Part shown: positions 43,567-56,147 of the stretch, piece after piece
How positions within the stretch are numbered: position 1 is the stretch's first letter
Layout of the letters: the number at the start of each line of letters is the position of its first letter
NCBI GenBank assembly: GCA_039000515.1
Contig: JBCFYV010000024.1
Location: forward strand, 16,830,452 to 16,894,451
DNA from: Timema cristinae
Lineage: Eukaryota; Arthropoda; Insecta; Phasmatodea; Timematidae
Length of the DNA: 64,000 bases
Reading direction: 5' to 3'
The notes under the pieces: model-generated
Told to the model about the DNA's origin: nothing
The model's database searches: none
Seen by the model: only the letters and a program-made list of their open reading frames with translations
Program-made: the position numbers and the translations under genes

Positions 43567-43637
43567 CCTATGTTACTTATACATACATACAATACATACA
43601 TACATACATACATACATACATACATACATACATACAA
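43567..43637. repeat. (CATA)n microsatellite
   Basis: ATAC/CATA units over about 70 bp with one early interruption. Confidence 0.95.
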
Positions 43638-45406
43638 GTTTAAAATTAGATTTTTTTTTACAAATACATCTATGAAAAGCACAAATGTTCAGAAATGATC
43701 AAATAAAACTATTTAGATCCAACAGTGTTTACATATTATAATATAAACATAGGAATCAATGTCATTCGCATTCAATATTGTTCAATACGAGAGTACATTT
43801 TTGTAAAAAAATTAATTGCCTTTACTGCTTATAAGGTAACTTAAGCTAATGGACAAGACCCATACAAATTACAACCTTACACTAAACTCACCACAATATG
43901 AAGGTTGAACATTGAAATTAAAATTGGAGTTGTAAGAATTGTGGGTCATATTAGGGTATCATTAACATATTATTATTTCATTGTTCAGTCAATATTACTC
44001 CGCCTAGGAGTGCATAGCTATCATTGTTACTAACAATTTTACCTTAAAAGTAACAAAAATAAATGAATTAGGTTATAGTAATGAATAGGTGTTATTACGA
44101 AAAGAAAAAAAGTTCAAATGTAACATCAAATTCTGAAAATGTTATAAAGGGAAGACCAACATCTTGTGAAAATTAAAACTTAGAAAATATCAACTACTAA
44201 CTATAATATGTTTAAATATTTTATTTAAACAATAATTTGGAGGGATAGACTTTGAATAATAATCTTTGAATAGATTTACAGTATTATAGCAATATAAAAT
44301 GTTTTGTAACGTTTTAACTAAAATTAAGTACGTATTAAGGCCGTATATTAAAAATAAAATATTTAAATAAATATCCAAGGTTTAATATTGAATTAAAAAC
44401 CGAAACAATTTTTAATACCAAATTAGAGGGGGTGAAATAAAAATAAAACTTTTTTAATACGTATCAAAGTGAAACGTTTTTAATTTGTTTGTAGTAATTA
44501 ATTTAGGCATTTAAGTTAATATCTTCTAGAAAGTAAAATAAGAAACTGGCGTTTTATATTTTCAAACTCGGTATCTTTGATGGAACAAATTAAAAGTAAA
44601 CAAATCGGGAATATGCTGAGGGCTAGGAAATACGCAGGGAGCTAAAAGGCTAATAAGTTTTTCAATTAATATAGAAGTCAACTTCTCTTTTTTTTTAGTA
44701 AAAAAAACTTTGAAAATAAACACTATTTAAAATGTATACAAGTTGATTAACATATTAAGTTCTCAAAAGCGACTAGAACAGTTATGTTATAGGACACAGC
44801 AAAAATATAAAGCTTAGAGCAAAAATATATGGACATAAATAAACGAGGTGGTCGTAACTTTAGTTTAATTATAATATGTTTAGTCGTGTAATAATATGTT
44901 TTCCATATGACACACAATAAAATAATGTTGACACAGTAGTAAATTAACCATTTCATCATCTAGAAAGCCTATACCCAACGTTGCAATTTGGCGTAACCTG
45001 TATAGAGTTGTATTAACCAGAACTTATAACTTAGATTCAATATTCAACATTTGAAAACTAAATTTACTTAATATCAATTTGATTTAAATTGACCTCGAGT
45101 CTAAATCGGCGTGTGACATGTAAAAGGAACAATGACACGCTTTATTGGGGTTCCAACAAGTTAATTAAAAATTTCGCACGAATAAACTTAAACCGCTTGG
45201 ACACGATAAATCATTCAATTTTACGTACAGTTCTGTTTGATCCGATAATGGCTCAGAAACAAAAAAAAGCTTATCGTTAAAAATTAAAACCTATTTTTTT
45301 GTTTACAGACGATGAGTATGAATATATATTTTATATCAAATTTAGTTTGTAGCAAATATATGCCTCAATATAGACACCTGCATTTGAGAGAAAACTGTAG
45401 GTAGCC
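43638..45406. other. AT-rich stretch, nothing recognised
   Basis: Several 60-70 codon minus frames (44190, 44747) are rich in Ile/Tyr/Asn as expected from composition. No repeats or exons. Confidence 0.4.
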
Positions 45407-45461
45407 TTAAGGCCCTGCCTACCCTCCCTGGCGGCGTGTTGAGCTTTCAGCTCTAAAATAG

Positions 45462-45677
45462 ATGGCGTTGCTAACGTTATACAAACTGGTGGATTCCAGC
45501 CATCAGGTTGGCAGAACTACTGGTTTGTTTAAACAATTGGGAGACTGGCGACCACGACCGGTAATCAGTAAAGGCAGCAAGCAAACTTTTTTCCAAGAAT
45601 TGAGAGAGATAAGAAGTGTAGTGCCGGACCGTAAAGTGTGTAGGCGACCAAGTTTGACTAAACGTGGGGAGACATAA
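45462..45677 (+). other. 71-codon frame near the left end of the candidate element, unassigned
   Basis: An open frame starts MALLTLYKLVDSSHQVGRTT and ends at 45677, 51 bp inside the left end. A minus frame of similar length overlaps it. Sequence is of balanced composition. It could be a remnant of element coding sequence or captured host DNA, but nothing in it is recognisable. Confidence 0.2.
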
Positions 45678-45744
45678 CGTCAAGATACAATCACACTCTC
45701 GAGCAGAAAAATTAGCTTATTCATTCCAGTCAGCTAGACGTCCA

Positions 45745-46185
45745 TTAACCTGTAGTACCACTTTTGAATTTAGAACCTTTTGATGCCAAAGTTTAGTACT
45801 AGTTTTGTACCATTTTGTACCCATACCCGTTTTGAGTAATTAGCATATCAAAGTGGTGACTCAAGGTTAATGCTGTTTTACTACTTTTTAATTTTAAACT
45901 TTTTTTGATGCCAAAGTTTTGTACTAGTTTTGTACCGTTTTGTAACACACATAAGTTTTGTACCCGTACTCATTTTCAGTAATTAGCATATCAAAGTGGT
46001 GACTCCAGGTTAATGCTGTTGTACCACTTTTGAATTTTTTCATGCCAAAGTTTTGTACTAGTTATGTACCGTTTTGTACCACAAAGAGAAAGTTTTGTAC
46101 CCGTACCCATTTTGAGTAGTTAGCATATCAAAGTGTCACGTGACTACAGGTTAATGCTGTTGTACCACTATTGAAATTTTTTCAA
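45745..46185. repeat. tandem repeat, period about 142 bp, three units plus part
   Basis: Units start at 45745, 45867, 46010 and 46151. Each contains GTTAATGCTGTTGTACCACT, TGCCAAAGTTTTGTACTAG, TTTGTACCGTTTTGTACC and AGCATATCAAAGTGGTGACT. The first unit lacks about 20 bp. An inner 10-11 bp rhythm of TTTTGTAC is visible. Confidence 0.93.
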
Positions 46186-46546
46186 ATAAATATTTGGTGA
46201 GGGTAGTGATAAATAATAATGTACACTTATTTATCAGAGAGAAATTTATTTAAGGTAAAATTAGAGATAACTTATTTTTGAAGGTTTTGTCACTAACTAT
46301 AATAAATAACCTCTACGATTGAGTATGTAGCCTACGATTGTGTCGTACCATTTATTTGAGTTTATTAGTAAGCAGGTAAAATAAAAAATAACTAAAATTT
46401 AATGTGCTAAATTTGGCCACTGTGCTTTGGCTAATTTTTAAAATTTAAAGGCTAAGGAGGAAATAACATATTTTAAAAGCAGTTTCATTTCGAAGACTAT
46501 AACAATTTTGACTATAAATATATCTGTTATTTTTATTACTGATATT

Positions 46547-46784
46547 ACCACGTCATACTACCTGTTCATGTTATACGCATATATGATAATCTAATTGGGT
46601 GGTAATGAGGAAAGAAGCATTTGAGAGGTTATCTACCAGCATTTTTATTTTGGAAGATGGGGAAACAATTTAGGAAAAACTACCCTCAATAGACTCGACC
46701 AGGATTTGCACCCCAAGTGCTCCGCTATCAGCAGGCCAATTTAACACTAGTGACACCTTAGACCACTCAGCCACTGAAGTGGGT
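46547..46784 (-). mobile_element. SINE-B, full length, old
   Basis: On the plus strand: ACCACGTCATACTACCTGTT, body CAGCATTTTTATTTTGGAAG and CAATTTAGGAAAAACTACCC, box B region CCAGGATTTGCACCCC, head CACTAGTGACACCTTAGACC. It lies inside the candidate piggyBac-like element. Confidence 0.75.
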
Positions 46785-46908
46785 ATCTGTTATTTAATAC
46801 GGTGTCTACAGTTTTCAAACATCTATAGGATTTACACAATTTTCCAGAAATAAATGTTTTTGGGAATAATTTTTTATCCTATTGGTAGAGTTTAACTTTA
46901 GTAATATC

Positions 46909-47222
46909 TCCATGGTGTCAGCCTGCAAGCAGGCTATACCAATCGAGAGGCTGCCGTATGTTGGCGAAGATAGGGCCAACATTTTCAAGCTGAGGGTGCC
47001 ATGTGGTTAGCACAACGAGCCCTCCAGACTTCTATCTCAGTTTTCTAGACTGAAACGCTACTTATTCATTCAATTATCTCCTCATTTGTCCTCACGAGGT
47101 TGATTTTGGTTCCGTTTCAGACCCACTGCTTCACAGACAGAATTAGGGGCACTGGGATCGAACTTGGGACTTCAGTATCTGAAGCCAGTAAATCTGACCA
47201 CTATACAACAGAGGCGGTCGGG
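46909..47222 (-). mobile_element. SINE-D, full length
   Basis: On the minus strand: GCCTCTGTTGTATAGTGGTC, box B AAGTTCGATCCCAGT, CTGTGAAGCAGTGGGTCTGA, CCTCGTGAGGACAAATGAGG, and the 3' part GGTATAGCCTGCTTGCAGGC ending near CACCATGGAG. It matches 18808-19134 over its length, confirming the family. Confidence 0.8.
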
Positions 47223-50069
47223 TATCAAATACTTACTTACTTACTTACTTTATGGCATAGGGAACACAAAAGTTCATCAATTTTAATGGTTTTAAATATA
47301 TATTTACTTATCATCGGCTTCATGTCGTGGTCAATATTGCTAAAGTGCTATGACTGAGCACTGAGTGCGTAAATTAATCAGCTCAATAACTTGACTAGTT
47401 CGATTCCCTGTTTGGTTGAAATTACTTAGTACTAGCGTGATACGAACTCGGCCAAGGCACAAGAGATTTTGAACATACAATAAGTGCGTTACATAGTGTT
47501 AGTAACATTTACTTTCAGCTAAGAGCTTTTCTTTTAAAAAAAAAGTACTTGAAATATCAGAATAATCGCTGCATTGTTATATAGAAGTATTTATTTGTAT
47601 CTTAATTTTGATATTATTTCTACCGTAAATAAAATAGTATCGCTGCTCATCCATTGTACTTAAATTAGTAGATACAGATAGCCTAAGCGCCAGTAATATT
47701 CATACCATTAAAAAAAACTTACCCTTTACTACAAGAAGTTAAATAATCAATTATATCTTTGATTTTCTTTGTGCGCCCTTTCTTCATAAACGTGTTATTC
47801 ACAAGGATATAAAATAATATTTTGTAAATACTTCTCCACCTCAAAATTTATACAATCCATTGGATTTTGTTCGAAAGCAAAAAGGTCACATATTGTTAAT
47901 TATATAAAAAGTAATCACCGTGGGTACTTATTGTTCGGGATTTGATACATTTCTTCCAAAACGAGCGCACAAACTGCGAGAATGCAACAGGTTCAAATTA
48001 AAAGTAATCACATTTAACACGCTAATAAAATAAAATTAACATTTTCACATCTTGACTACCAAAAACTTCGTTCATTAACTTTTTGAAAAATAACTTATTC
48101 CAAAGTCCAATGAGAGTCAAATCTTAGACCGTAAAATAAAAAACTAGTATATAAAATTATACTGAGAACGTCTCCAAATTACATTTAGACCAAACTTTAT
48201 TTAAAATAACTATGTTTGATATGAGCAGGAATGTTTATTTTTATTTATTATAATAGTGGATTAAAAATTCAATGTACAGTAGTTTTCATTTACTTTGAAT
48301 ATTAACACTTATTATTACAACGTGTAGTGCTAAAGAATGAGAAAACTCAAGAAAGAATATAAGATAAGAGTGAAGAATTTTACATGTTTTACTGTCTCAG
48401 TTAAATAAGGGCTAATGTCATAAAATTTTGTGTATGGAGAAGCATGTGGCTTTTTCTTTGAAAATAATGTATCACTAGAGTAATACTCTCATTGAAGTAA
48501 GTAGGGACCAACTATATTTATTCACACAGCAGGAAGACTTTGTGAGTATTTTAGTTACTGAATATATTAAGATGTTTAATTGTTTATATTTAATTACGCA
48601 AATTTTCATAATTGGACATTGGCCCTTCTTATCCTAACGTACATGGTATTAATGTTTCTTTGACTCAAGAAGGTCACAGAGATTAGTTTAACCCTCCATT
48701 GCCGCCTGCATTCCGATACAGCAGGTTAGCCAACGCTTGCAAAATGATACTAGCTTGTAAATGGGTAATGATCTAACTAACGGCACCTATTATCAGCTAT
48801 GACAACTAGTTGCAGAAGGAAAAGTTGTATTTAAAACCATGTATTTTGACTAGAGAGTCGACTTGGGAGTCGTTAGAGCTCAATATCGTCGTGATTATTG
48901 AAGCTAACCCAAATTAAAAAATATGTCTAAAAAGAAAAAGAAATTATTCATTAAATAGTATGTTATAAACAAACACTCTAGCTTAATTGTACAAAGAAAA
49001 TAAATAAATCCATTAATAATTTTTGTTTTCCCATTTAAAATGCATTGAAATGGAAACATTTTAATGAAAATATTTCAATAACTATTTTTAGCATGGTTTG
49101 AAAATTCCATAAGAATTATGAAAGATGCCCAGATATGTTACTAAAATAAATAAAAAACAACAAGGTTGAATTATTAAATATATTTTGTTCTAAATTCTTT
49201 TGTTTAGAACCGTGCATTTATGGGTAGGCAGGGCCTTAAACTAAAGAAAAATAAGGAGTTTAAAAACTTAAAAGTATTAGTTATACACAAAATAACGTTC
49301 CTAGTACCAACATAATCCATTACAACCAAAATTACCCGTAAATACCCTAAATAGTTAATCATAACAATGAAATGACAAACAACTAAACCCTAAGCCTAAA
49401 AAGATAGATTAGATCCAAAGTCAGCTAGCCACCTTATCTCAACATGTAAATATATTCGATAATATCACAAGGATTCAAATCTGAGGTATTCTAGAGTTGG
49501 GGTCTAAGCACTCAGCCAAGGAGACGAACATCTATTCGCAAAAGATTCTTAACGCTGAATACGTGAACTGAACATCAAGCTCATTTAGTCCGGCCGGGTA
49601 TGTTTGGGTGGGGTTATTTTTCTTAAATAGGTTTGCAATCCCTGGTTTTATATTTTTAAATATGGTTTTCACCAAACTGCAAGGGAAAGCTATCAAACAA
49701 GTCCCTATCTAGATATAGAGTTTAAATTTTAAGTTTAAATTTAAAAAAAATCAATTACGCTCTATGTCGATATTTGTACTTCTGAGATTAAAGTAAAACG
49801 ATAGACCTAGAAATAGCCATCCTATATCAAATAAAGTCATTTTTTTGATAGCGTCACAACAAAACATTTGAAGCAAATGCAGGATTGTTTTTTAAGGTTC
49901 TAAATAAGCTACGAAACTTTTTTACAACTTTAAATTTAAAGTTTAAACTCTTTAAATGGTCAAAACTTAAGACTAAATTTTGTTTGAAAACCATTTTAAG
50001 AAATACCAATCCACTTCGTAAATAATCCAGAATTTCAAAACAGCTGCAACACTTTCAGTGCTCCCCCAT
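47223..50069. other. mostly AT-rich, nothing recognised
   Basis: A short (TTAC)n run is at 47230-47250, and a tRNA-like scrap (CTAGTTCGATTCCCTG) at about 47397. The candidate element ends at 49235. AT palindromes lie near 49720-49750. No exon signals. Confidence 0.35.
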
Positions 50070-50279
50070 GTAACACCCTTAAGTACTAATTACGCTAATG
50101 GGTTAGGAATAGGGAAGGTTGAATTTAGAGAAAGTGAATCCACATTTGTGTGGAGGGAGAGTTGAAAACCATTTAAGAAAAAAAGTTCACACGACCGAGA
50201 TTCGAACCTCGGTCTCCTCATCCTTGGCAGTACAGATTAACATGAAATTAGCGCGTTAGCGAACTACGCCACCAAGGTG
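50070..50279 (-). mobile_element. SINE-A, tail lost
   Basis: On the plus strand: TTAAGTACTAATTACGCTAA, CCACATTTGTGTGGAGGGAG, box B complement GAGATTCGAACCTC and AGCGAACTACGCCACCAAGG. The first ~40 bp of the tail (the hairpin and GGTAGTAAGACG) are missing, and about 15 bp of the body are deleted. Confidence 0.8.
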
Positions 50280-50280
50280 T

Positions 50281-50440
50281 TGTTTTGGGGCTCAAATCCC
50301 CGTTGGGTGTACTCAGGGAGGTTTTTACTAAATGGTTTCTCACTCTCCCTCAGCTAAAATAAAGTAAATATTCTATTAGACCCTACACCTTACTCATCCC
50401 TATTCCACTAGAGCAATGCGTACAGGCCAAACGAGTGGGA
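50281..50440 (+). mobile_element. SINE-B, 3' part
   Basis: CTCAAATCCCCGTTGGGTG, ACTAAATGGTTTCTCACTCTC and GCGTACAGGCCAAACGAGTGG. It is joined head-to-head to the SINE-A at 50070. Confidence 0.6.
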
Positions 50441-51269
50441 TAAACTAAACAATTAAGAAACCAATTGAGTGTCGGTTGTCCCCTCAAATTTTGGGTTAGT
50501 ACGGCTTGTAAGAGACGATGTTTGTCGGGTGGATAAAGGGGCGGAGTCCCATCGTGTATGTATATCATAGTAGTACAAGGTCACAGCTATCGGAGCGCCA
50601 CGCCTGTCATTTAGAGCTACGTCGTTCGTAACTTATCTCCACTGTCACGGCACTATTATTAGGGGAGGATGTAGTGTTGAGATCACATGGGATGTTACAC
50701 ACTCCGTGGAGGAAAAGAAAATCAACTGGTAGGCCTATAGTTACTGCTCGCGTGAATTTCAATAGGTTCCTTCAACCACTTCAAGAGAACGTCTCACTAC
50801 TCTGTGACGATTATATTTTACACATCTCTTTGATCAATTAAGAGAGATAATCAGATCTAATCCAAATAATGGATTCAAAATGTTATTTAATTTACACTAT
50901 ATTTGCAGTAAATAACCAGGCCTACATGGTGTTTCTCTCTATCAGCTACCCAAGCAAAATATCTCCAAATACAGAGGGGGCTGGGGGATAGAGATAGAGA
51001 GAGACGAGAGACGATTGTATCCCATCACTAGAATTTCTAAAAGCAAAATCTTCGTAGTACAGACAAGAATATAGATAAAACCTTTTCTTTTTTAAATCAC
51101 CGAGTTTGAGTCAGGACTTGTTGGCACGAGATATCATTACAGCTCCTTTACAACCGAAAATTACAGGGACTATTTAATGCCCTTGGCCCTGTCGAGTGCA
51201 AGTCTAAAACCTATTTTTTGGGATGGTGGGGGGAGGGTGAAAGGTGTGGCATAGCTTCACAACCTACAG
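50441..51269. other. unassigned stretch
   Basis: 50500-50760 is more balanced in composition; purine-rich GGGGATAGAGATAGAGAGAG lies near 50984. No exon was recognised. Confidence 0.3.
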
Positions 51270-51338
51270 AAGTATCCTTCCGTGCCAACAAAAACAGATG
51301 GATCACGGAAACCGTAGATGGTGCTAGCTACTGGACAG
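51270..51338 (+). CDS. weak candidate internal exon (phase 1-1)
   Basis: TTCACAACCTACAG precedes and ACAG|GTACTA follows a 69-bp segment open in a frame reading VSFRANKNRWITETVDGASY. Both junctions are in the same phase, as expected of a removable exon. The donor is weak and the segment short. Nothing else connects to it. Confidence 0.18.
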
Positions 51339-51659
51339 GTACTACGGAAAAATCATACTTTTGGAAATATCAGTTTTCTCGAGGACAAGTGAAAATTTTA
51401 TAGTGATATTTTCAACGCCTATTTTATAATAATGTATCACTGTTTATTAGGTGTTACCTTTTTATTTTTTTGTTACGCAGCCGGCAGTTTTCTATTGAAA
51501 AATATCAAAATTATTGGTATTTAATCACTGTTAAAATTATAGAGGAGATGTGTATGTAAAAAGTATAACTTAATCAACATGCTTCTATTCTTCAACAAAC
51601 AGTTTCCGAAAATAAAATTGCAAACCAATAAAAATTCTTGTAGATAACCGTTTGTTCCC

Positions 51660-52090
51660 ATAGCTCTGCATTTCCATGCCAAATGAAAAGGGCCAATCGC
51701 ACTTAATGCACCACTTTGTTCAGCGGAAAGTAACAAAATCGCTTTCAGACCACACGTCTTGAAATACAATGGTATCTGTCATTTTCTGTAACTTCTCTAT
51801 TCTGTATAGGCTTATACTCCCTTTCGCCCTTTATTTATAATCAACCTTTATCATGTTAATAAGATGAAGAGAAAAGAAAATTACGAAACTTCTTACCTTA
51901 AGGTAAATAGGAAAGCTCGCTGTTAATTCATATAACATTTTAAAATTTGTTGTGAACCTATGAGAAAATTACTGTATTTATTAGAGGAAGGCTAATTCTA
52001 GAACACTTTTTCATCACGTTAGGTCTCATAGATCAGCAAATGTGCTTAAAACGTCGTTGAACATAAGCTGATATTTTTATATTAACTAGT
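51660..52090 (+). repeat. dispersed repeat R1, uninterrupted copy
   Basis: It aligns with 6881-7197 and 7602-7750. It reads straight through TATTTATTAGAGGAAGGC, where the other copy holds the 404-bp MITE, and so serves as an empty-site control. Confidence 0.6.
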
Positions 52091-52572
52091 TGTACCAATA
52101 ATATTGGCACCTAGGGACTTGTTGCTGAGGGGTTTAGAGACAAAAACTTTTAATGGGTTTTGTGGCCACCAAAAATTGTGAAAGTGTTTGCAACCTTCAT
52201 AAATATTGTAGTGTGTGTTACCTAACATAACCCAACCAGAACAAAACCTATTGACGCACATGCAGAAAATTAGTCAAGGACAAGATGAAAACCTCAAACA
52301 TTTTAGAGGGTTTGCCGTTGCCATAACAATTGTCAGGTGTATAATATAACCTAAACTAAACAAATTATCAAAACCTATTCACCTAGATGTAGAGATTGAA
52401 GCAGGCCCTGGATGATAAACCACAGGCCACCTTATTATTGGATATATGTGTGTTCTCGTACATGTGCATTGTGCAATACGGTCTGCGAGTAACCGAATAA
52501 ATACCCAGCCCACAGACAAGGTATACATACACCAGACACAGCCTTTGGGGAAGTTTGGCTGCGCTCCTTGAG

Positions 52573-52604
52573 TCAGGTTGAGTCCCTTGGCATTGGGGAC
52601 AGCT
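52573..52604 (+). repeat. 32-bp match to 21394-21425
   Basis: CAGGTTGAGTCCCTTGGCAT then TGGGGACAGCTA is identical at both sites. Surroundings (CTCCTT before) are only loosely similar. It is probably a scrap of a shared interspersed element. Confidence 0.6.
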
Positions 52605-52607
52605 AAT

Positions 52608-52731
52608 GTCTGTTCAGCGTAAGAAATGTTTTCTGAAAGACCTTTTTCCTTACCAGAAATCTATTATATAGTAGGATATTGGTAGTAAAAAGACCTTTAA
52701 GAGAGTAATTCCTACCGTGAATGGAGTATAG
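52608..52731. mobile_element. MITE-Q copy 1
   Basis: The ends TTCAGCGTAAGAAAT and AATTCCTACCGTGAA are imperfect inverts (closer in copy 2), and the interior CTATTATATAGTAGGATATT is AT-rich. About 124 bp align with 60179-60304. Confidence 0.75.
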
Positions 52732-52834
52732 CAAGCCAAAGGGTAGAGTCCGAACACAATAATTCATGTATCAGCAATCCTACCCACCCCTCTTCCAACT
52801 CATCCCATTAACCCCTTCCAATGGCCAAATCTTT

Positions 52835-53045
52835 TCTAACAAGTAAAGGACCGGCTACAACGGAGCCGCAAAGCACCGCATTTTTCCGGTGGAATGCTAC
52901 CCATGTTTTTAAATGCAAGTCTGCACCGCCGCCCCACTGGCGTGGACGAATCATCGAGATAGCATTGCTCCGCATTTTGCGATTTCGGTGCGGACCGTGG
53001 AGCCACCTACCACCAGAAATAAATGTTCGGGAGCTTCCGAACTAG
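52835..53045 (+). repeat. dispersed repeat R3, copy 1
   Basis: It aligns in opposite orientation with 56148-56590: AAAGGACCGGCTACA, CGGAGCCGC, ATTGCTC, CGGACCGTG, TACCACCAG and AAATGTTCGGGAGCTTCCGA are shared. It is GC-richer than surrounding DNA. Overlapping 67-74 codon frames are judged incidental. GTTCGGGAGCTTCCGAAC near the end is a palindrome. Confidence 0.7.
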
Positions 53046-53421
53046 CCCCTAGGCACTGTAAGGATGGGCGAAACAGTGATTTTACGATATCGGTGATCAC
53101 AATGACCATGATTTAAAAGAGCAGTGATTTATACCATTGATTACTTACAGTGATTGAAGTCACTGTGTCAGCACTTGTTAAACTAGGCATTTCCGTCACA
53201 GCCGTTACACGTGTACGCTATAGTCAATGTTTCCAACATTACTTACTGAAGACAAAGAAGAAGAAATTCCTCATCACTGCTGAGCTCGAACAAGTAGAAT
53301 TGTTCTTCCATGGCTTTCACAACACTACTTTCGATGGCAGGAGTGCAGTGGCACGCGCATCCATTCGGCTCTCGGCTAGAAAATGGGGTGAGGGTCAGCT
53401 CCGTCTAGCCATAGATTAAAT
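53046..53421. other. unassigned; 89-codon frame without support
   Basis: A plus frame at 53150-53419 reads through plausible-looking sequence (TRVRYSQCFQHYLLKTKKKK) but starts and ends without splice or promoter signals and stops against the MITE-P. It could be a decayed coding fragment. Confidence 0.25.
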
Positions 53422-53422
53422 A

Positions 53423-53656
53423 CAGTGTCCCCGTGGCTTCTTTGGTGCTGACTGACAGCTCACAGCTGACTTCTGACAGTTAAAATTTAGGTATATACCT
53501 AAATTTTGACAGTCAGAAGTGACAGCTGCTAAATACATGTTTTTGCAGATCATATGCTTCGCTTAGGGATACATAATTTAGTCTGGTAACTTTTCAAAGC
53601 CGTAAGCTGTCAGATGTGAGATGTCTGTCAGCACCAAAGAAGTCATCGGGGCACTG
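53423..53656 (-). mobile_element. MITE-P copy 3, inverted
   Basis: TA flanks CAGTGTCCCCGTGGCTTCTT at the left and its diverged complement at the right. The AGGTATATACCT palindrome is on the left side, so the copy is in the opposite orientation to copies 1 and 2. Confidence 0.93.
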
Positions 53657-53749
53657 TAGTAGTAGAAGGTATTTGAAATGGTAAAGATCACTTAAACATA
53701 AAAACAAAAAAAGATATTGTATTCTAAGTTTTATTTGTAAACTGAAGTC

Positions 53750-54045
53750 TGAGTAAGCTCATTTAAGAGGTATATTTAAGGGAAGAGGTGGGGCCATTAC
53801 CTGAACCTATCTTTGTGAAAGCCAGTTTATTGAAACTAGAAGGCAATTTTTGTTTGTTTGCTAGTAAAACCTCCTTTAACGTGAACTGTTTTAAAAAAAT
53901 GCCTGCTTGAAAACGATATTGTCACTTGGGACTAGACGTAGAGATCCCCGTTTCGGAGGATTCAAGCTCTTCCAATGTAGCAGCCATTTTATCCGGGAGG
54001 CTGTGGTCTGGTGTATACCTTGTCTGTGACCCATTTGAAATGTAC
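53750..54045 (+). repeat. dispersed repeat R4, copy 2
   Basis: Collinear with 22534-22830 at moderate identity. It starts about 90 bp after MITE-P copy 3. The 120-codon frame that begins inside it at 53926 is therefore mostly repeat-derived. Confidence 0.6.
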
Positions 54046-54666
54046 CGGAGTATAAAGGGGAAATACATGCAGCCATATACAAACGGAGCTAGCTGCTATT
54101 CTTGTTCTAACAGAATAAAATACAGCCCACCAGAGTGTCGTACAGTCCATGACGTACTTTATAGGGCTTGTAAAACTCTACAACATTCATGCCATTCGTT
54201 GGAAAAACGTACGTATGCAGGTTTGAATGATCAAAATACACGTCGTATGGATGTGACTATTGTTCCAAACTTATATTTTATTTGTTAGGTTTCAGTTGTT
54301 ATTTACAGAACATAATAAATATTATTTAGATATTTTAAACGTTTACACTGGTAGTACCTAATAGAACCAAATTTATGGAAACATTGTTTGGAAATATAAA
54401 CGAGTAATGGAGTGAAATGTGTGTGAACAGGGAAATATTACTTTCACTTAATGCCAAAGATTATATATAAGATTATGTTTCTATACATGTATTGTCTAAT
54501 CCAATTATTTATGGAAGTTGTATAAAAAAAACTGCTAAATACGGGCTGTCACTGTCCTTAAATGAAATATATTTTCAAATTTAAATTAGCAAAAAGTTAA
54601 TAGCAAATTAATTTAAAAAGCTGATAGTGTACGTAGGATAAAGGATCATGACATTTCCTAAGTCTT
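54046..54666. other. unassigned stretch
   Basis: The first 240 bp continue the 120-codon plus frame (TYAGLNDQNTRRMDVTIVPN) with cysteine-rich content; no match or splice support. The remainder is AT-rich. Confidence 0.25.
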
Positions 54667-54686
54667 CCCCCCCCCCCCCCCCCCCA
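54667..54686. repeat. poly-C run
   Basis: About 19 consecutive C. Length is uncertain in any assembly. Confidence 0.9.
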
Positions 54687-56147
54687 ATAAATGAAATATG
54701 TTTTCTGGATAGAAGAGTGCATTACCTCGATCGTGGAAGTAAGATATTCACTATATCTACTTCTCATAAATCTAACTTGACCCTTATTGAAATGGTGAGC
54801 GATCACAAATATTCAACTGATTTACTTACGGGCTAGCACGCTATATTCGGGAGCTATTGTAAACATATTTTAAAGAAGGGAGGGGTGACAAATTGAAGGG
54901 TACCTTACCCTAATAATTTTTAAGAGAGAGAAAAAAAAAGTTCGTTTCACCCCACGGATAACACCTAGCTTAGGTATGGTGTAGTATGGTTCTCTGAGGA
55001 GGGAAGTGGGGGTAAGGGGAATATGTTGATAAGGGAAATTTAATAAGCAGGGAAGGGGATAAGTGGACATTTTTTAAAGAGCTAGAGCAGGAAAAGGAGA
55101 ATATGGTATGGAGGAAATAGAGGATCAGGGGAAGATGTTAAGAAGGAGAGGGAGAATGAGGGGCAGCTGATTAGGAAGGAGGGTGTAAGGAACCTATGAT
55201 AAGGAAGAAAGGGGAATAAGGGTAGATGATAAGGAGAGATGGTGATATAACCATGTGTTGTAATAGGGCACTCATGACATACTAGTAGATGGAGTGCCTT
55301 ACCCTTATAACCTTAATAAAGGAATGACGTATTTGTTTGATATGATTTGAGATGTATCATAAAGAGTGTATGTTTAGTGGAAATGTGTGATATCCCAACC
55401 ACCTAGGTAAAATAACTAGCTATCTATGCTCCTCCTCGCCATGATTGAGGAGGCAAACTTTATGTCCACCCTATATTTCTAACCGTTTCCGAATAGAATT
55501 ATTTCTAGCCAAATCATTTAAATCAAAAGGAACAAGGGTTTATCTCATTTCCTAAGTTATCTAAATATCGCCAAAGGCCGCCAAAGGATGGCGCATGTTC
55601 TTCAATCAACTCGGAGAACTTTTAGGCTGGAATAGTGTGACATCCCGGGGGTATCTCTCTCAAATCGATTAAGAAACTTAGCATTTAAGCTAAAGTAAAA
55701 ATTGATTTTGGGTGTTGTTTTGTATGCTCTCATTTAAAAATTTCAAATCATCTAAAAGAAGGTATTAAGATTTAAAAATTAGAATCTTTTTTTTTTCATT
55801 AATACAGTTGTCCAGATGACATTGCTGTAGGCTGCTTGCTGCAAACCTCATTAAGGTATGGCTACACGAAGCCTACCCCCACATCGCATTTTCTAGCAAT
55901 TTTTATATTATTTATAGACTGAGTTCTATTACAAAATAAGTTTGTATTTTTATTTTTACTTGAATAGGTTTTCACCTGTTTTCATTAAATTAAGTTAACT
56001 ATTAATTACGAAGAATAAAGTTTTAAGTTAGTTAATTATTAAGAAGAAGAATGTTTGTTGTTCAATAAGTTATATAATATTGTTTATCTTGTACGTAATG
56101 TTGGAAACAATGACTACAGCGTCACACGTGACACGGCTGTGAAAGAA
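54687..56147. other. unassigned, purine-rich part
   Basis: 54870-55250 is rich in G and A with loosely repeating AAGGAGAGGGAGAATGAGGG-like phrases. 55400-56140 is ordinary AT-rich DNA. Confidence 0.35.

Larger units (their letters stand above)
45411..49235. mobile_element. candidate piggyBac-like non-autonomous element (3.8 kb)
   Basis: The left end GGCCCTGCCTACCC and the right end GGGTAGGCAGGGCC are exact inverted repeats of 14 bp, each flanked outside by TTAA (45407-45410, 49236-49239), the invariant target duplication of the piggyBac superfamily. The interior has no transposase frame. It contains a ~142-bp tandem repeat near the left end, a SINE-B, a SINE-D and AT-rich filler. Terminal repeats are short and no subterminal repeats were seen, so a chance pairing of ends remains possible. 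Confidence 0.5.

Noticed and set aside
53926..54288. 120-codon plus frame
   Set aside because: Its first third lies in dispersed repeat R4, which is not open in the other copy; no splice or promoter signal.
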